Source of the DNA: Ceratotherium simum simum
Lineage: Eukaryota; Chordata; Mammalia; Perissodactyla; Rhinocerotidae
Length of the DNA stretch: 64,000 nucleotides
NCBI RefSeq assembly: GCF_000283155.1
Contig: NW_004454225.1
Span: 1,884,386-1,948,385, forward strand
Reading direction: 5' to 3'
Positions 46,091 to 58,333 of the stretch are shown here, in pieces. The notes beneath the pieces were generated by a model, which worked only from the letters and a program-made list of their open reading frames with translations, was not told the DNA's origin and ran no database searches. The translations under genes and the position numbers were made by a program. How positions within the stretch are numbered: position 1 is the stretch's first letter; the number at the start of each line of letters is the position of its first letter.

Positions 46091-46521
46091 TAGAATAGTT
46101 AATAAATGAATATAAGGATCAATGCAGTTTTAAAAATTACCCACATAAGTGTTGTGCAAGTAGAAATCAGGGATGCTTATGATTGGACAGGATTGGTAAA
46201 GGAAATGTTCTTGGAGAATGTGAATTCTGATGTTCCTCTTGAAGAATTGCTCTCTGAAACTATGCCACATCTTGCATAGCTCTTTCTTGGAGAGCGGTGT
46301 TTAAGTTCGGAGATGGACTAGGGATTATATATTCTTCAAGAGTTGAGAGATGAATTTAGGAAGGCTTCATTTCTCTGCTAGAAAGATAAAAAGCAGAAGA
46401 TGGCTTCTAAAAGATTGCTGTAGATTGGCCATAGATAATTCTTTAATTAGGCACAAGTGTTCTTTCCATTTTTTCTTGCTTATTTTTTTACTTCCTTTCC
46501 TCTCTCCCTCTTTCCCTTCAT

Positions 46522-46605
46522 CTCATTAATTCAGTAAATATTTACTGAGCATCTGCTCTGTGCCAGAACTGTGCCAGGTACTGACACACACAGTTGCCTC
46601 AGTGA
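46522..46605 (-). mobile_element. L2 terminal fragment, minus strand
   Basis: aattcagtaaatatttactg, agcatctgctctgtgccaga and actgtgccaggtactgacac are the L2 3' terminal complement. Confidence 0.7.
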
Positions 46606-46609
46606 ACTG

Positions 46610-47330
46610 TGATTTTCTTTGTTTTGATTCTTGGAGCTCCAAGAATTTTAAGTAGAAGCAAGAAAAAAGAATGTTAAATTTCACATTAGTTTAGGACTAG
46701 CTTTTTTCCCCTGCATGGTCAGTAGAATGCAATTTTATATGACCTAATCACTTTCTCAAAGAGAGTTCTGCTATTTTACTGAAAGCTTCTATTGTAAATA
46801 CTGAAGGAAGACAAGTTGACAGAGTTATTATTAATGTAAAACTTCAGAAGCCCCTGAATATATCCTTCGGAGGCAGTGACTATTCCTTATATTTTTCCCA
46901 AGGACTACTTCAGGGTTTATTTAATTTCCCTGCTATGTATGTGAGAGAGGAAATTGAATAGAACTAACACAATTACCCATGAATCTGTCTTATTGTTCCA
47001 CTTTCAGAAGTTAAATATGAAAATTACGTTCCGTAAAAGGTCTTTGATGGCATATCAAGAAATCCACAGGCGGGGGTATGTACTTCATTGGCCTGATTTC
47101 CTTAGAAAGAGACTCGTGACCTAATTTAGTATTTATGTTGTCACATTGATCTGAAAACAGATACTATTTTTTCTGTCATATGTGGCTTTGACTCACTGAA
47201 TGCAGTGATCAGCTTTTTTGGTGCCTGGTCTAGCTATATTACAAGGGAGGTTTCAGTTCTAGTGTGGATTTACTGATGTGTCTTGGACCACAGCTATTTA
47301 TTTACGTTGTCCCTTCTCTTTTAAAAATCT
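46610..47330. other. Single-copy stretch
   Basis: No repeat family is recognised. It contains the weak exon candidate 47008-47075 described under findings. Confidence 0.4.
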
Positions 47331-47374
47331 TTTTAATTGAAATATTATAAAAATGATACACCTTTATAGTCATT

Positions 47375-47760
47375 CAGTTAATTATTTAATTCAACAAACA
47401 CTTATGGGCCACCTACTATGTGCTGCTGTCCTAAGTATGGCATGCAAAGTTACATAAGGCATGGTCTCTGCGCATTGGGAACTTTTAGGCTAGTTGAGGG
47501 AGGTAACTGCACCGTAAGGGCTATGATAGTGGTAATAACCGTGCCTTGGGAGCTAAGTCAAAGCAATGAATTCTTTCTGGAAGGAAGCTCTGCAATGGAG
47601 AGGGTAACACTTGGGTTTTGTTGAAAAAATAAGGGTTTTTTTTGTTTATTTTTATCGTTTGGTTGGTGAGTAGGTGGGTGGGGATGGGAAGGGCATTATA
47701 GGCAGAATGGACCATATTTAACTGGTAAAGTATAACAGGAGGTGGTGAAAAGGTTTGAGT
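47375..47760 (-). mobile_element. L2 3' end, minus strand
   Basis: aacaaacacttatgggccac, ctactatgtgctgctgtcct, ttgggaacttttaggctag are L2 complement. A T/G-rich low-complexity stretch lies inside at about 47635-47690. Confidence 0.7.
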
Positions 47761-47811
47761 GTGTTTTAGATATCTTGCCATATATTAAACCACACCAAAA
47801 CTTAATAGTTT

Positions 47812-48053
47812 TTTTTTTTTATTTGTGAGGAAGATCAGCCCTGAGCTAACATCTGCCAGTCCTCCTCTTTTTGCTGAGGAAGACTGGCCCTGAGCTAACA
47901 TCATGCCCATCTTCCTCCACTTTATGTGGGACACCGCCACAGCATGGCCTGACAAGTGGTGCATCGGTGCACGCCCGGGATCCGAACCGGTGAGCCCCGG
48001 GCTGCCGCAGCGGAGCGCACACAGTTAACCGCTTGCGCCACAAGGCCAGCCCC
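47812..48053 (-). mobile_element. ERE2-like SINE
   Basis: Complete minus-strand copy (poly-T at left, head ending gggggctggccttgtggcgc on the minus strand). Flanking repeats caaaacttaatagttt (47796-47811) and caaaactcagtgattt (48054-48069) match with three differences. Confidence 0.93.
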
Positions 48054-48069
48054 CAAAACTCAGTGATTT

Positions 48070-48735
48070 AAAACCACCATCACAGCCTCTTGGGCAGAAG
48101 AATTCCAAATAATTTATGTAGATACTCCACTCTCAAGGATGTGGATGAAGCATAACTCCCTACCCCTTCAGTGTGGCTTCACACGGTGGAGAAACCTGAC
48201 ACACTGTCTCAGGCAGGTGATCAAAGTCAACATCAACAGTGATTAAGTCATGTTTATAGTATGTGTGCTTGGTGTGATGTGATGAAATGGCACTTCACCT
48301 TGGTGGTCTTTTTCACGAAAACCCATTACCCCACTCTAATCACGAGAAAAACATCAGGCAGATCTCAATAGAGGGGCATCATACAAAATACCTGACCGGT
48401 ACTCCTCAAAATTGTCAAGGAAAATGGGAAATGTCTGAGAAACTGTCACAGCCAAAAGGAGCCTAAGGAGACCTGATGACTAAATGTAATGGGATATCCT
48501 GGATGGGATCCTGGAATAGAATAAGGACATTAGGTAAAAACTAAGGAAATCTGAATAAAGTATGGATTTTACCTAATAATAATGTATCAGTATTGGTTCA
48601 TTAACTGTGACAAATGTATTAAGGTAAGATGTTAATAGGGGAAGCTGGGTTCAGAGTACATTGGGAACACTATCTTCCTAATTTTTCTGTTAATCTAAAC
48701 CTATTCTAAAAAATAAAGATTGTATACATTAAAAA
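48070..48735 (+). mobile_element. L1M 3' UTR and end, plus strand
   Basis: cataactccctaccccttca, cagtggtgatc-type text, ggcaggtgatcaaagtcaac, atcaggcagatctcaataga, tacctgaccggtactcctca and ggatcctggaatagaataag are a well-known old L1 3' UTR, ending in AATAAAGATTG. Confidence 0.8.
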
Positions 48736-48744
48736 AAAAAAAAC

Positions 48745-49200
48745 ACACCACCACAACTTTTTATTATCTCATGATTCTGTGGTTTGCTGGGCTCAGTAGG
48801 GCAGTTCTTCTGCTCCAAAGTGGTGTCGGCAAGGGCTGTAGTCATCTGGAGGCCCAACTGGCCAGAAAGGTTCAAAATGGCTCACTCACATGGCTGGTGG
48901 TCAGTGTGGGCTGTCAGTTGGGAGCTCAGCTTGAGGCTGTTGACCCAAACATCAAGGCTCTCCTCCGTATGACCTCTCGACATGGCGTGGGTTTCTCACC
49001 GCGTGGTGACTGACGCCAGCGTTCCAAGCACGCAGAAGCTGCAGACATCTTTAGGCTCAGCCTCAGAAGTCACACAGCTTTACTTCCTCTGCATTCTGTT
49101 GAATTAAAGCAAGTCACAGGGCCACCCCAGATTCAAGGGGAGGAGAAACAGATTTTACCTCTCAGTGGTAGGACTGGCAGAAAATTTAGAGTCATCTTTA
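48745..49200 (-). mobile_element. Probable MLT/MaLR-type LTR, minus strand
   Basis: tttattatctcatgattctg, ggctggtggtcagtgtgggc, ctttacttcctctgcattct, gcaagtcacagggccacccc and cagattcaaggggaggagaa are LTR-like text seen at many loci. The precise family is uncertain. Confidence 0.5.
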
Positions 49201-49683
49201 ATCCACCACACAGTGATTACAGCGTTGAGCACCAGGTTGAAGAGGAGGTAATGGTGGAGACCAGATTATCTTAGGCTAAGAAGTTTCAAGAATAGGCAAC
49301 AGATTTCTAAAACATGGGAGTGAGATGTGCGTTTTACTTTATGATTTGCTCTCTTATGATAACTGATGTTGATGTAGAGGATAGACTAGAATATCTGCCT
49401 CTTGAACGCTCAAATTCTCTAAAGAAAGAGAATCTGATTGGCCCAACCCTGCCTGTGGACTGATTTCCATTGAGTCTTGAGTTCTCAGAGAAGGGTAATA
49501 GGAACCATAGATGAAGAAGTAGATCCCAGAGAAGAACATGTGAATTGGGAGGCAAAACCCAGCATTCCTGGGACAGCCTTCAATCAACGCTGATGTAATC
49601 TTCCATTATATTTCTAATGAGGATGGATTAGAATTCTTAATTTCAATTCCACAGCTATTTCTCACTTTAAATTTAGTGTAATT

Positions 49684-49918
49684 ATGGGCCGGCCCTGTGG
49701 CTTGGTGGTTAAGTGCGCGCGCTGCGATGCTGGCAGCCTGGGTTCGGATCCCGGGTGCACATTGAGGCACCACTTCTCTGTCCATCCTGGGGCCGAGTCC
49801 CACATACAGCAACTAGAAGGGTGTGCAGCTATGACATACAACTATCTACTGGGGCTTTGGGGGCAAAAAATAAAATAAAATTAAAAAAAAATAAATAAAT
49901 AAAAATAAATAAATAAAT
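49684..49918 (+). mobile_element. ERE1-type SINE
   Basis: A full copy (gggccggccctgtggcttgg) with a long (AAAT)n tail. Target-site duplication aaatttagtgtaatt flanks it (ending at 49683, and about 49919-49933). Confidence 0.96.
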
Positions 49919-49934
49919 AAATTTAGTGTAATTT

Positions 49935-50690
49935 AGGTTGATATTCTAAATGAGTTGGTGTTGGCTTACTAGTAGAGATTCTGCAGTTATAGTCTTGGAA
50001 TGTTTATTTTTTAAGTGATATCTAAGCAAATATAGTAAAAATTATAAAACTGAGCAGTTGGGTGTTTGTGATCTTATTCTCTGTTCTTTTTTTTTTGTAT
50101 GTTTAAGCATTTTCTAATAAAACAACAAAAGTAAATGAGCTCCAGGGTTTAAAAATTATAGCTATAGATTTAAGTGCCTGTATATCTCTATTAATTACTA
50201 CAAATAAAAAATATTTATTGAATCAGGAAGCCAACAGTTTAGCTGTAATATTCTCTTTATTGTTATCAAAGGTAACAAGTAAACTTAGTCTTTGTCTACA
50301 AAGAATAAAGTGATCTGTTGATTGGCTATACATTAAAGAGAGTTAAACAAGATGATTTAGACAAAGTCTTTTGCTTCTTTAAGTTTAGGATATCTCTACC
50401 TTAGACTGAATCTGATTTATCAAATTATAGCAAGATTTCATCGATTTTGGTATTTTAAGAGCAGACTGTGAAAGAAACCATGCGGGATAGGTATTTTTCC
50501 CATTTGTTTACATAGCTGGCAAACAACATAATTTGGATTGGATTCCGGGTGTGTCTGACTCCAAAGGCCATGCTAAGTTTAGTACTCCATCCTGAAGAAG
50601 TTATATGGCAGAGTAATCAACTGTTCACTTATATCGGAGAAACTTCTTAGAAAAGTCATCTGGGTGTAGAAGAATGCGTATGAGGGGTGA
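49935..50690. other. Single-copy AT-rich stretch
   Basis: No repeat family, exon or RNA gene recognised. Confidence 0.35.
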
Positions 50691-50699
50691 GAGTGCTTT

Positions 50700-51345
50700 G
50701 TGTATATTCAGAGTCATACACTTCTCTTGAGAAGAGATGTTGGAGCATTGGGATGTGTGTGTGTGACTGTGGGAGATGAGGTTAGAGACAGAATCCCGTG
50801 CAGGCAATAGGGAGCTATTGAAGGAGAGAAACCTGGTCTGGTATGTGTTTTAGAGAGATCACTGTGGCAGCACTGCACAGAACTCATTACCAACAGGATT
50901 TAAAATGGAGGCAGGGAGACCAGTTAGGAGTCTCCTCAAGAGGATTGAGGAAGGCTTAGAATCAGGCCATAACAGTGGGTCTGAAGAGGAGAGGACCAAC
51001 AGGAGAAATGGTCAGGAGGAATGGGATGGGGGCACTGGGAGACAAGTCTGGAGTGTTTAGTTTGAAACAGAGGATTAAATGATAGCATGTAATCTAGGAG
51101 AGAGAGCAAGGGTGGTTGTAGCTGTTGTTACTGTTGTTATTGTTTTTAAGTAAGTATGTATGGAAGGTTTGGATTTTGAAACATTGAGGCACCTTCAGGC
51201 ACCCCAGGAGAAGATACTCAGTAGGCATTTTGGAAACTCAGAAGAGAGAAAGAGAGGACAAGATTTATACTTGGGAGTTTTCAGCATGTAGGAATAGATG
51301 GGACCTGGGAAATGAGAAAAGGCCCAAGTGTAGAACTGTAGGAAC
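50700..51345 (-). mobile_element. L2 fragment, minus strand
   Basis: gcaatagggagctattgaag, agagagatcactgtggcagc, ggagaccagttaggagtct, acattgaggcaccttcaggc and gggagttttcagcatgtagg are L2 complement. A gttgttactgttgttattgt stretch lies inside. Confidence 0.78.
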
Positions 51346-51414
51346 TACTTAAGGCTATGTCAAACTTTAGTATGCATAAGAATTACCTTAGATATTTTTC
51401 TTATCTCTTCTTTT

Positions 51415-52390
51415 TTTAATAGCTTTATTAAGGTATGTTTCATACACCATAAAATTTATCCATTTAAAGCATACAGTTCAATGTTTTTTTAGTATACAGT
51501 CATGTGTGGCTTAACAACAGGGATACATTCTGAGAAATACATTGTTAGGCGATGTTGTCGTTGTGCGAACATCATGGCGTGCACTTACACAAACCTAGAT
51601 GGTATAGCCTACTACAAACCCAGGCTATATGGTACTAATCTTATGGGACCACCATCATATATGCAGTCCGTCGTTGACTGAAATGTCGTTATGCGGCACA
51701 TGACTGTATTCACAGAGTTGTATAACCATCCCCACATCTAATTTAGGAACATTTTCACTACTCCAAAAGGAAACCCTGTACCATTCCTTTCCCTCCTGGC
51801 CTGAGGCAACCACTAAGCTATATGAATAGAATTGTCTATTCTGGATATTTCATATAAATAGAATCATACCTTTGAAAACAATAAGGAGAATATGTGTTCT
51901 TTGTGTGTGAGATTTCTTTCACTTAGCATAATGTTTTCAAGGTTCATCTATGTTGTAGCATGTATCAGGACATCATTCCTTTTTATGGCTGAATACTATC
52001 CCATTGTATGGATATTCCACATTTTGTTTATCGACGTCATCAGTTGATGGACATTTGGGTTGTTTCCACTTTTTGGCTATTACAAATAATGCTGCTATGA
52101 ACGTTCATGTGTAAGTGTTTGTGTGGACATAGGCTGTCATTTCTCTTGGGTGAACAACCAAGAGTGGAGTTGCTGGATCATGTGTTAACTCTGTTTTACT
52201 TTTTGAGGAACTGCCAAACTGTTTTCTAAATGGCTGCACTATTTTATATTCCCACCAGAAATGTATGAGGGTTCTAATTTGTCCACATACTTGCCAACTT
52301 TTTATTGTATGTATTTTTCATTCTAGCCATTCTAGTGGATATGAAGTGCTATCTCATTGTAGTTTTGATTTGTACCTTGCATGTTTTTTT
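51415..52390 (-). mobile_element. L1 3' end, minus strand, carrying a MITE
   Basis: gctttattaaggtatgtttc at the 3' side, then gttgtataaccatccccaca, ccattcctttccctcctggc, cttagcataatgttttcaag, gctgaatactatcccattgt, gttgctggatcatgtgttaa and gccattctagtggatatgaa. All are L1 complement. Confidence 0.88.
51497..51706 (+). mobile_element. Tc1/mariner (Tigger/pogo-like) MITE inside L1
   Basis: A 210-base element starting CAGTCATGTGTGGCTTAA and ending in its inverted partner (gttatgcggcacatgactg), flanked by TA at 51495-51496 and 51707-51708. It lies in inverse orientation to the 34898 copy. Joining the L1 across it restores agtattcacagagttgtat. Confidence 0.88.
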
Positions 52391-52569
52391 AAATGAAGGT
52401 AAAAGACAAATAAAAATTAAAAAATGATAATAAAATGAAGGTGACCAGGCCCCACCCTGGACTTACTAAAACAGAATCTCAAGAGTTGGGACCTTGGGAT
52501 CTGTATTTTTTACAAGCACCCCAGGTGATTCCTGTGCCAGTGGTAGGCAGACCACAGCTGAACTAAGGG

Positions 52570-53080
52570 ACACTCAGAGGAGGAAGAACCAGTGAATTGT
52601 TAAAGGTCTCTCTGAGAGGTGAGACACATAGGAACTTCGGAGTCAGGTTACATCTGGGGAGGGGGGAAATGGATTGGGTTTGGAATGGGCCACACAGGGA
52701 GCCTCAACTCTAACCCTTACCTGTATTTTCTTTTAAAAAGAGGGAGAGAAATCTGAAGCAAATATGTTAAATCTGGGTGATGGTTACATGGATATGTTTG
52801 TTCTTTTATTCTCTGTACTTTTTTCTTTATCTTAAAAAATTTCCCTAACTTATAAAAATAGAAGATTCTGTTTTTGTTGAAGGAAAATCCTTGTGGCTTC
52901 AACACAATTTGTTCTTGTTTCTGCTGTATAGAATAAGGAAGAATAAAAATTGCCCTTTATTCTATAAACCACTCTCTCAAATATGTGAAGACAGTTCTCA
53001 TATCTTTCTTTAAAAACTGGGTAGGTGGTCCAGGACTGGGATAGTCATTCTCCAGTTATCAGGGACTCAGACTTCTATTT
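52570..53080. other. Stretch without recognised gene
   Basis: No clear exon. 52740-52865 may be an old L1 3' terminus (ggttacatggatatgtttgt, ttcttttattctctgtactt). Confidence 0.35.
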
Positions 53081-53330
53081 TGTTCTTCCATCTTCAATAT
53101 GTTGCTTCCGTCTTGTGCTCTAAAGTGATTGCTCCAGCCCCAACCATCATGTCTATGTTCCGTCTAGCAAAAAAGGAGACAACTTGACGCTTTCCTTGAA
53201 AGACTATGTGGCCGTTGTACATTCCACTGTGCTTATATCTCTTTGACCATAATCACATGGCCACAGCAAGCTTCAAGGGATGTTAGAATATGTGTTAGGT
53301 AAAATTTGTAAGTTCTATTGCTAAGGAGGA
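53080..53330 (-). mobile_element. Old repeat related to 17105-17560
   Basis: ctccagccccaaccatcatg, tccgtctagcaaaaaaggag and aatcacatggccacagcaag are sentences of an old LTR or DNA-transposon family I cannot name. Confidence 0.4.
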
Positions 53331-53489
53331 AGTGCTTCTTTGTCTCAGAGTCACCCACATTATCCAATGCACTGCTATTGTACTGGTTTTACATCCTATA
53401 GTTGTACAATCGATTCTTTTGAACTTAAAGTATACGACTTCAGAATTAAAAAAGAAGTTTTTCAAAAGACTAATGTAATTCAGTAAGGG

Positions 53490-54703
53490 AAAGGAAGATC
53501 TTTTCAGTTAGTGGTGCTGGAGCAACCAGATAACCATATGGAAATATGTGAACCATGATCCCTGTATCACATACCATACGTAAAACCTAATTTGAGATGG
53601 ATCATAGACCTGAATGTGAGGGCTAAAACTGCAAAGCTTTAGAAGACAACAGAAGAGATGTCTTTATGACGTTAGGTAGATTTGAAAAAGCACTAACCAT
53701 AAAAGAGAATAGTTGTTCAGTTGAATTTTATTAAAAAATTTTAAACTTCTGCTCATATGCTGGCACCATTAAGAATGTGGAAAAGCTACAGACTGGGAGA
53801 AAACACTTGCAATACATTTATCTAATAAAGGTTGATATCTAGACTGAATAAACAATTCCTAAAAATCAGTAAGGAAAGGTCAAACAACTCAAATAAAAAT
53901 ATGAACAAAAGACATAAATAGGCATTTCACAAGATAAGATGTCCAAATGGTCATGAGAATAGAATATTCATCATTATTATTCGTGAGGGAAATGCAAATT
54001 AAAACTATAATGTGATACCACAGTTCAAAAGACTAACAATACCAAGTATTGGCAAGAATATGGAGCAACTGGAACTCTCATACATTGCTGGAAAGAGTGT
54101 AAAATGGTACAACTACTTTAGAAACTGTTTCTCAAATCTCTAATAAAGTTAAACATATGCCTGTCCTATAACCCAGACTTTCCGCTTCTAGGTGTAAACC
54201 CAATAGAAATAACAGCATTTGTTCACAAAAAGACTTATATGAGAATATCCGTGGTAGCTTTAATTATAACAGCTCCAAACCAGATATAGCCCAACTATCC
54301 ATCAATAGGTGAATTAATAAACAAATTATAGTATGTTTGTTCAATGAAATACTACTAAGTTTAAAAACTGAACTTTTGATGCATGTAACAACATGGGTGA
54401 ATCTCAAAAACATTATATTGAATGAAAAAAGACAGAAACAAAAGTGTACATCCTGCCAGATTCTAATTATATGAAAGTTCATGAACATGTAAAACTCATC
54501 TGTGGTGATAGAATAGTTACCTGAGGAGGGTGTGAGTGTATTCAAGGGAAGGAGCATATGGAAGTTTTCTGGGGAGATGGAAATGTGCTGTCTTAATCTA
54601 CATGTTGGTTACATGGGTGCAACTATACCTAAATTTCACTGAGCTCTACACTTAAGGTTTGTGTATTTTTCTGATTATGAATTATACCTCAATTAAAAAA
54701 AAA
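53490..54703 (+). mobile_element. L1 ORF2 end and 3' UTR, plus strand
   Basis: gaccataccatacgtaaaac-like text, cttctgctcatatgctggca, gggaaatgcaaattaaaact, gtgataccacagttcaaaag, ggagcaactggaactctcat, ccatcaataggtgaattaat and the end cctcaattaaaaaaaaaa. Frames are broken throughout. Confidence 0.9.
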
Positions 54704-54854
54704 AATTTTCAGGAGCTTCCACCCTTCTCCTTAATCTACTGAGACCATTTTGAATATTGATTCTGTCGTCCAATATATTAGCCCTCCTTCTCAGCTTTAT
54801 ATTTCAGGAAATATATATGCTTCCTTTTTAAACTACCTACAGTACCTGGAATGG

Positions 54855-55320
54855 AGGGGGTGGTTGGAAGGTATAACATTTATAAAATCAATAGGATTTA
54901 GCAATTAATCTGATATGGAAGAAAAGGAAAAGGAGAAATCAAGGATGACATCAAGATTTCAAGCTAAGTGACTGGGAGGACGGGGTGCTATGGTCAGAAA
55001 TAGGAAACATAAGAGAAGAAACAGGTTTGGGGAAAAATACGATGAATTTTGTATCCAACAGAGTTTGAGATGCCAGCATATTATCTGCGTGGCAATGTCT
55101 GTCAGCCAGGTGAAAATATGGGGCTGGAGACAGGATAAGTCAGGGCTGGAAATATAGAATTAGGAATCACTCAAATTTAATAGTTGAAACTGTGAGATTA
55201 GATGAAATTGCTGTGGCAGGATGTGAAGAGAGAGTCCCAAGGACAGAACCTAGAGAAATAAATGTTTAGAGAGTAGTAGGGGGAACGAGAAGCAGACATT
55301 AGCAAATTAGAGAGTTAGCA
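54855..55320 (-). mobile_element. L2 ORF2 3' fragment, minus strand
   Basis: gaaatcaaggatgacatcaa, gacgggg-tgctatggtcag, agaaacaggtttggggaaaa, ccaaggacagaacctagaga are L2 complement from the ORF2 C-terminal part. Confidence 0.75.
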
Positions 55321-55800
55321 CGTATTTATCTAACGTCTTCTTGTGCCAGGTTTATAATAAGTAAGACATTCAAAGTCACTTCCTCAAGGAGTTTGTATTC
55401 TTGGTAGGGGGAGACAGACAACAAAACATGTAAATAAGTGATGCTTTCAGGTAGTGACAGGTGTTATGCTAGAGAGTGACTGAGTGTGGAAGCTGTTTTA
55501 ATTGAGATGGTCAGAGATCTCTTCAAAGAGATGGCCCTTGAGCTGATGCCTAAATCGTGTGAAGGAAGCTTTCATGAAACAATATGAGAGCAAAGCTTTC
55601 TAAGTTAAAGGAGCAAATTCAGAGGCCCTAAGACTGGGTGAGAGAGAAGAAAAGAAATGGAGAGTGTAGTCCAGTATAAGGCAGAGGAGGTTTTCAAAAG
55701 GGTGGAGATGGCTCCTATGTCAAATGTCACTTAGAGGATAAGGAGAAATAGGGACCCAGAAAGGATATTCCACTTAGTAATAGAAAGTCATTAAGTATTG
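55321..55800 (-). mobile_element. L2 3' end, minus strand
   Basis: cgtatttatctaacgtcttc, cttgtgccaggtttataata, cctcaaggagtttgtattct, gagatggcccttgagctgat and gtcattaagtattgaaagca are L2 complement from the 3' end. It overlaps nothing in 54855-55320, but the order is reversed, so these are two copies. Confidence 0.75.
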
Positions 55801-55904
55801 AAAGCAGGATACAGGAGTCAAAATATAATGGTGTACACCTGGAAGTTATATAATGTTATAAAATAATGTGATCTCAATAAAAATAATAATAAAAAAAATT
55901 GAAA

Positions 55905-56424
55905 GCAAGGACTGAAACAGATATTTGCACATTCACGTTCATAGCAGCATTATTCACAATGGCCAAGAGATAAAAACAACCCAGTGTTCATCAACAGAAG
56001 AATGAATAAACAAAATGTGATATATCCATACAAAGGAATATTATTCAGCCTTGAAAAGGAAGGAAACTCTGACACATGCTACAACATTGATAACCTTGAA
56101 GACATTATGCTAAGTGAAATAAGCTAGACACAAAAAGACAAATACTGTATTATTCTACTTCTATGAGATACCTGGAGTAGTCAAATTCATAGAAACAGAA
56201 AGTAGAATGGTGGTTGCCAGGGACTGAAGCGAGAGAGGAATGGAGACTTGTCGTTTAATGCGTATAGATTTTCAGTTTGGGAAGGTGAAAAAAGTTCTGG
56301 AGATGGATGGTGGTGATGGTTGCACAACAGTGTGAATGTACCTAATACTACTGAACTGTACACTTAAAAATGGTTAAAATGGTAAATTTTATGTTATGTG
56401 TTTTACCACAATTTTTTAAAAAAG
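55905..56424 (+). mobile_element. L1 3' end, plus strand
   Basis: catagcagcattattcacaa, gccaagagataaaaacaacc, ggaatattattcagccttga, gacattatgctaagtgaaat, ggtggttgccagggactgaa and ctgaactgtacacttaaaaa are a classic L1 3' UTR. Confidence 0.92.
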
Positions 56425-56430
56425 TCATTG

Positions 56431-58333
56431 GGACTTCAGCTTCTGAGCAAGATGGAGTATCAGAGACAGGATTTGCCCTCCCACTGGAAATAACAATTTA
56501 AAGGTAGAGAAAATATATTTGAAACAATGGTTTTCAAGACATTTGACATCAGGTAGTGAAGGACAGTGATCACTGAGAAATGGAAAACAAATAAGGTGAG
56601 TGCTCTGACTACCCCAGCATACTGGCTTGAGAGAGCTTCCAGCCTGCAGTGCAGGGAAGGGGAGCCCAGGCGAAGCCCGGTGGACCCTCTCAGTGGAGGC
56701 AACATTGCTGAGAGTGTGGGGAGACTAAGGCAGCTAGAGTTTGCAGGACAGAGTACTAGAGAGAAGAGAGCTGCACAGAGAGAGAACTCTGGAGATCTGT
56801 GGAGTGTTCGCCTTGAGTTTTCAGCAGAGTACTTTTTGGCACATGCATATGAGGAGACTACTCAAGGCTGGGGCAGGAGGAGGACCCATCCAAGAGGATC
56901 AGAGGGAACAGTGTCTAGCACTCAAACAGTGCCAGTAATAGTTCATGTTTCTGCAGGCTGGAAACCGCATAATTCATGGAGCATTAGGTAGAGCACTCAG
57001 TAGTAGTACTAGTAGAGTTCTGGCTCGGTAGTGGGGAATAAATACCCCTAACTAAACACTGCTCTGGTCTGGCTTAACAAATCCTAAAAGCAAGGCCCGA
57101 AAGGAACAAACTATTTCAAAGTAATTTAACTGCATCCCAGAACAAAGCTCAAAAAAATATTTATAGGAATGCAAAAATATTCAGCACCCAGCAAAGTAAA
57201 ATTCACAGTGTCTGTTATCCAAGCAACGATTTTCAGGCATTTAAAAAGCAGGAAAATACAAACATAATGAGGAGAAAAATCAATCAATTGAAACCAACTT
57301 ACAATTGACACAGATGTTAGAATTAGCAGACAAGAATATTAAAACACTGAATTGTAACTGTATATCAGACGTTCAAAAAGTCAAACAGAAACTTGGAAGA
57401 TATTAAAAAACAAAACAAAACACCCAAATCAAATTTCTAGAGTTGAGAACTATAATGTTTGAGCTGAAAAATATACTGGATGGGATTAGCAGCAGATTAG
57501 ACATTGCAGAATAAAAGATTAGTGAATTTAAAGACATACCAATAGACACTCCCAACAGAGAAAAAAAGAGTGAAAAAAGCAAAAAGTGAAAAGAGCATCA
57601 GTGTGTTGTGGATGACTTTAGGCAGCCTAATATACATGTAATTGGAGTCTCTGAAGAAGAGGGAGGGAGGCAGAAAAATATCTAAGAAATAATTTCCCCA
57701 AATTTTTCAAATTTGATAAAAACTGTAAACTCACAGATCCAAAAAGCTCAATGTGCCTGAAGCACAAGAAAAACTAAGAAAACCATGCCAAAGCACATCA
57801 TAATCAAATTACTCAAAACCAGTGAAAGGGAAAATCTTAAAACCAGAGGAAAAAAGATATACTATTAACAGAGGAACAAAGATAAGAATTTCTCATTGGA
57901 AACAATGCAAACAAGAAGACAGTGGAGCAACATCTTTAAAGCACTGAAAGAAAAAAACCGTTAACCTTGAATTCTATAAGCAGCAAAAATTTCTTTCAAA
58001 ATTGAAGGCTAAAAAAGGACTGTTCCAGACATACAAAAGCTGAAGTAATTCATCACCAGCATACCCTTTCTATAAGGAATGTTAAAGGGAGAGGGAAAAT
58101 GATGCCAGATGGAAATATGAATCTACATAGAGGAATGAAGAGCTCAGGAAATGGAAACTACATGGGTAAATATATGACTGTTTTTCTATTATTTAAATCT
58201 CTTTAAAAGAGAATTGATTGTTTGAACAAAAATAAAACAAATGCATTGTGGGTTTATAAGATTTATATCTGTATAATGTACAGTTGGAGGGGGGAAATGG
58301 AAGAATGTTATTTTAAGGTTCTTATATGTTTCA
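56431..58333 (+). mobile_element. L1 5' / ORF1 region, plus strand
   Basis: Starts near gagcaagatggagtatcaga and passes into ORF1-region text: gacaagaatattaaaacact, attggagtctctgaagaaga, caacatctttaaagcactga, ttgaattctataagcagcaa, gttccagacatacaaaagct. Two internal frames (141 and 65 residues, near 56566-56991) lie in the 5' untranslated part. ORF1 is broken by stops and gaps. Confidence 0.7.

Larger units (their letters stand above)
51355..52563 (-). mobile_element. MER5-like hAT element split by an L1
   Basis: The left half (gtcaaactttagtatgcata then agaattaccttagat) and right half (ggccccaccctggacttact, gggatctgtattttttacaa, accccaggtgattcctgtgc) of one short hAT element lie about 1 kb apart, with L1 sequence (51415-52430) between. 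The strand of such a near-palindromic element is arbitrary. Confidence 0.7.

Noticed and set aside
56566..56991. 141-residue plus-strand frame
   Set aside because: It falls in the L1 5' region upstream of ORF1, with no recognised domain; chance frame.
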